In this document: positions 62,380-64,000 of the stretch, piece after piece
Position numbering within the stretch: position 1 is the first letter of the stretch
Layout of the letters: every line of letters begins with the position of its first letter
DNA from: Oceanisphaera psychrotolerans
GTDB taxonomy: Bacteria; Pseudomonadota; Gammaproteobacteria; Enterobacterales; Aeromonadaceae
Assembly: GCF_001870485.1 (NCBI RefSeq)
Contig: NZ_MDKE01000055.1
Coordinates: forward strand, 78,946 to 142,945
Length of the DNA stretch: 64,000 nt
Direction: 5' to 3'
Position numbers and translations under genes: made by a program
The notes under the pieces: generated by a model
Database searches by the model: none
What the model was told of the DNA's origin: nothing
The model's input: the letters and a program-made list of their open reading frames with translations, nothing else

Positions 62380-64000
62380 TTATACGTCACCCTCGGCGCC
62401 GGTATTCACTGCCTGACGAGCCAGCTCGATCAGCCGATCCCGCTCTCCCTTCCAGGCAAACTGGGACTGCGACTTGAGCTGATCCATCAGACCGATTTTG
62501 CCGGTCTGTGCCGTGGTATCGCTATTGGCATCGGCGCGGACACGAATCGTGACCTGCGTTTCAACCTGGCGGCCATTTTCGTCCCGCGCGATGACCTTGA
62601 TGACCATAACACCGTCAAAATTGGCCGGTGCCACCCCCCGGAACTCGCCCTTCTCTGCATCGAACAGCAGCCAGTCCGGCAGCGACTGACCATTCACCAG
62701 TACGGCACTGAGCTGGATATCCACCCCCGGCTGCGTGTGGCCAAAGGTATCCGCCGGAATAATGAAGCTGATGGTCGTCAGGCCACCACTGGAGCTGAAG
62801 TTCTGCTCGGGAATATCACGCTGCACCATCAACACCCCCGACAGCGGCTCATAGCTGGTGTCGCTAAAGGTGACTTTGGGTTCCGCTGCAACCTGGCTGA
62901 CCGGTGCCGTTGAGGTAACACCCGTGCCGGCAGCCGGAGCCGGTACCGCCGCCCGGGACGGAGCTGCCGGAGTGACCGGTGGCGTCGTGGCGTCATTATC
63001 TCGTCTGGCGGTTGCGTTGATGCTGCCATCGGCATTGAAAATGACACCACTGCCGTCGTCCTTGAGGGTGGCCGTGGCCGTGACACTGCTGCCCCCTTGC
63101 GGGGTGGCCATCAGATTAAAGGTTTTATTGTTGTCCTTGATGGCGTCATCGATCACCGGCGTGCGCACCAGCAGGGCTCCACTCGCCGGCAGCATGGCTG
63201 CAGACGAATAAGGCGTCCAGCTTGCTCCGCCATCGGCAGAGACTTCCAGGTTGTTGCCGCCGATGGCGCCGTAATCGATACCGGCCCCCGCGGCCGAGCC
63301 ACCACCCAGCACCAGTTCCACCCTCTCGCCCGCCACACCTTTGACGGTGAACACCGCATAAGGTGAGGCTTCATTGACCACGGGGCTCGATACCGTCACC
63401 GGGTCGGCCACCGGCGTGACGGTGACCGTCACGCTGGTCAACGCCGTGTCCAGGCTGCCATCGGTGGCCACATAGCTGATGGTGGCCTCGCCGTTGAAGT
63501 TGGCCGCCGGCGTGAACACCAGCTTGCCATCCACGATGCTCACGGTGCCCTGTTCGGCCGGCACCGTGGCCGACTTGATGCTCAGCGCCGGACCGTCGAT
63601 ATCGCTGTCGTTGGCCAGCACATCGATGGTTACCGGGATGTCTTCTTTGGTGCTGGCAGTGTCGGCCTGAGCCACCGGCGCATCATTGGCCGCATCCACG
63701 TTGACGGTCAGGGTGTAGCTGCTATCGCTGTACACCGTGCCGTCACTGACCTTGAAGCCAATCTCGCTGTAGTCGTTGCCGCTCTCGTTCTCACCCGGCA
63801 CGAAGCGCAGGTAACCGGCATCCAGGTCGGCCTTGCTGATCGCCTGGTTCAGCGTCACCGCCACCCAGTCACTGCCGTCGAAGTACTCCAGGCTGCCGGC
63901 GGTTTCCAGACTGGTGATCTGCACACCGGCCAGGCTGTCGCCATCCACATCGGCGAAGCTGCCGAAATCATCGGCGCCCAGCACCTTGGTGGTGTCTTCG
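62380..64000 (-). CDS. Giant cadherin-like repeat surface protein, C-terminal 540 residues (runs off right edge)
   Basis: The minus-strand frame is open at the window edge, so only the C-terminus is seen. At least one complete tandem-95/VCBS-type repeat is present (SGNDYSEIGFKVSDGTVYSD, NDAPVAQADTASTKEDIPVT, VLANDSDIDGPALSI, FTPAANFNGEATISYVATDG). A Calx-beta-like stretch, a Pro/Ala linker (TPAAPSRAAVPAPAAGTG) and a putative Ig domain (LPDWLLFDAEKGEFRGVAPA) follow. The C-terminus (GKIGLMDQLKSQSQFAWKG) is charged. No RTX nonapeptides or LPXTG are visible. The stop is 4 bp from the adaptor start. This is a secreted adhesin-like protein; total size unknown. Confidence 0.85.
   Translation of the reverse strand, partial: EDTTKVLGADDFGSFADVDGDSLAGVQITSLETAGSLEYFDGSDWVAVTLNQAISKADLDAGYLRFVPGENESGNDYSEIGFKVSDGTVYSDSSYTLTVNVDAANDAPVAQADTASTKEDIPVTIDVLANDSDIDGPALSIKSATVPAEQGTVSIVDGKLVFTPAANFNGEATISYVATDGSLDTALTSVTVTVTPVADPVTVSSPVVNEASPYAVFTVKGVAGERVELVLGGGSAAGAGIDYGAIGGNNLEVSADGGASWTPYSSAAMLPASGALLVRTPVIDDAIKDNNKTFNLMATPQGGSSVTATATLKDDGSGVIFNADGSINATARRDNDATTPPVTPAAPSRAAVPAPAAGTGVTSTAPVSQVAAEPKVTFSDTSYEPLSGVLMVQRDIPEQNFSSSGGLTTISFIIPADTFGHTQPGVDIQLSAVLVNGQSLPDWLLFDAEKGEFRGVAPANFDGVMVIKVIARDENGRQVETQVTIRVRADANSDTTAQTGKIGLMDQLKSQSQFAWKGERDRLIELARQAVNTGAEGDV

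Overview
The window looks like chromosome of a GC-rich marine gammaproteobacterium. Gene content (greB-tex pair, MSHA-like pilus machinery, a DMSP lyase, a full glycine-betaine demethylation locus, a TAXI-type TRAP transporter) would fit Aeromonadaceae such as Oceanimonas, Oceanisphaera or Zobellella. That placement is an inference from remembered gene content, not a search.

Layout. (1) 1-7230: the 5' part of a DMSP lyase gene (dddP) running off the left edge, then an Lrp-type regulator, a Rho-binding antiterminator, a GNAT protein, a lipoprotein, greB, tex and a small membrane protein. (2) 7707-25102: one long co-directional operon for a type IV pilus/type II secretion-like machine that carries its own control genes. 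These are a sensor kinase, a receiver-only response regulator, an EAL protein with a dead GGDEF domain, and a STAS-MshEN-GspE ATPase fusion. The inner-membrane platform, pilins, a DNRLRE-domain putative tip protein, PilMNOP-like proteins and a secretin follow. (3) 25130-26184: a truncated gene echo, a GNAT gene, a palindromic intergenic element and a terminator. (4) 26370-42182: about 16 kb, all on the minus strand, for uptake and oxidative demethylation of glycine betaine. It encodes a LacI regulator, dimethylglycine dehydrogenase, EtfBA, PurU, FolD, ETF-quinone oxidoreductase, ProXVW and GbcAB. (5) 42662-51862: mostly single genes, including a DUF1285 protein, an ADP-ribosylglycohydrolase-like protein, a LysR/ene-reductase pair, an MFS carrier, RsuA and ManC. 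(6) 52134-56369: a glycosyltransferase and a two-gene TAXI-TRAP importer. (7) 56429-64000, minus strand: a 5TM-PAS-GGDEF-EAL protein and a three-gene surface-adhesin/export cluster (cadherin-like giant protein running off the right edge, GAF-HlyD adaptor, M50 protease-HlyD fusion).

How it fits together. Region 4 takes betaine in through ProXVW. GbcAB removes the first methyl group, DMGDH removes the next with electrons leaving through ETF and ETF-QO, and the methylene-THF formed can pass through FolD and PurU to formate. A LacI-type palindrome lies upstream of the DMGDH gene. Regions 2 and 7 are both surface-structure loci with cyclic-di-GMP-type domains built in.

Caution. At least seven frame breaks are readable in otherwise well-conserved genes: the sensor kinase, a GspH-like pilin, the DNRLRE protein twice, purU, and the GGDEF/EAL protein twice. 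They are spread over unrelated loci and several lie in homopolymers, so uncorrected assembly indels are at least as likely as real gene decay.
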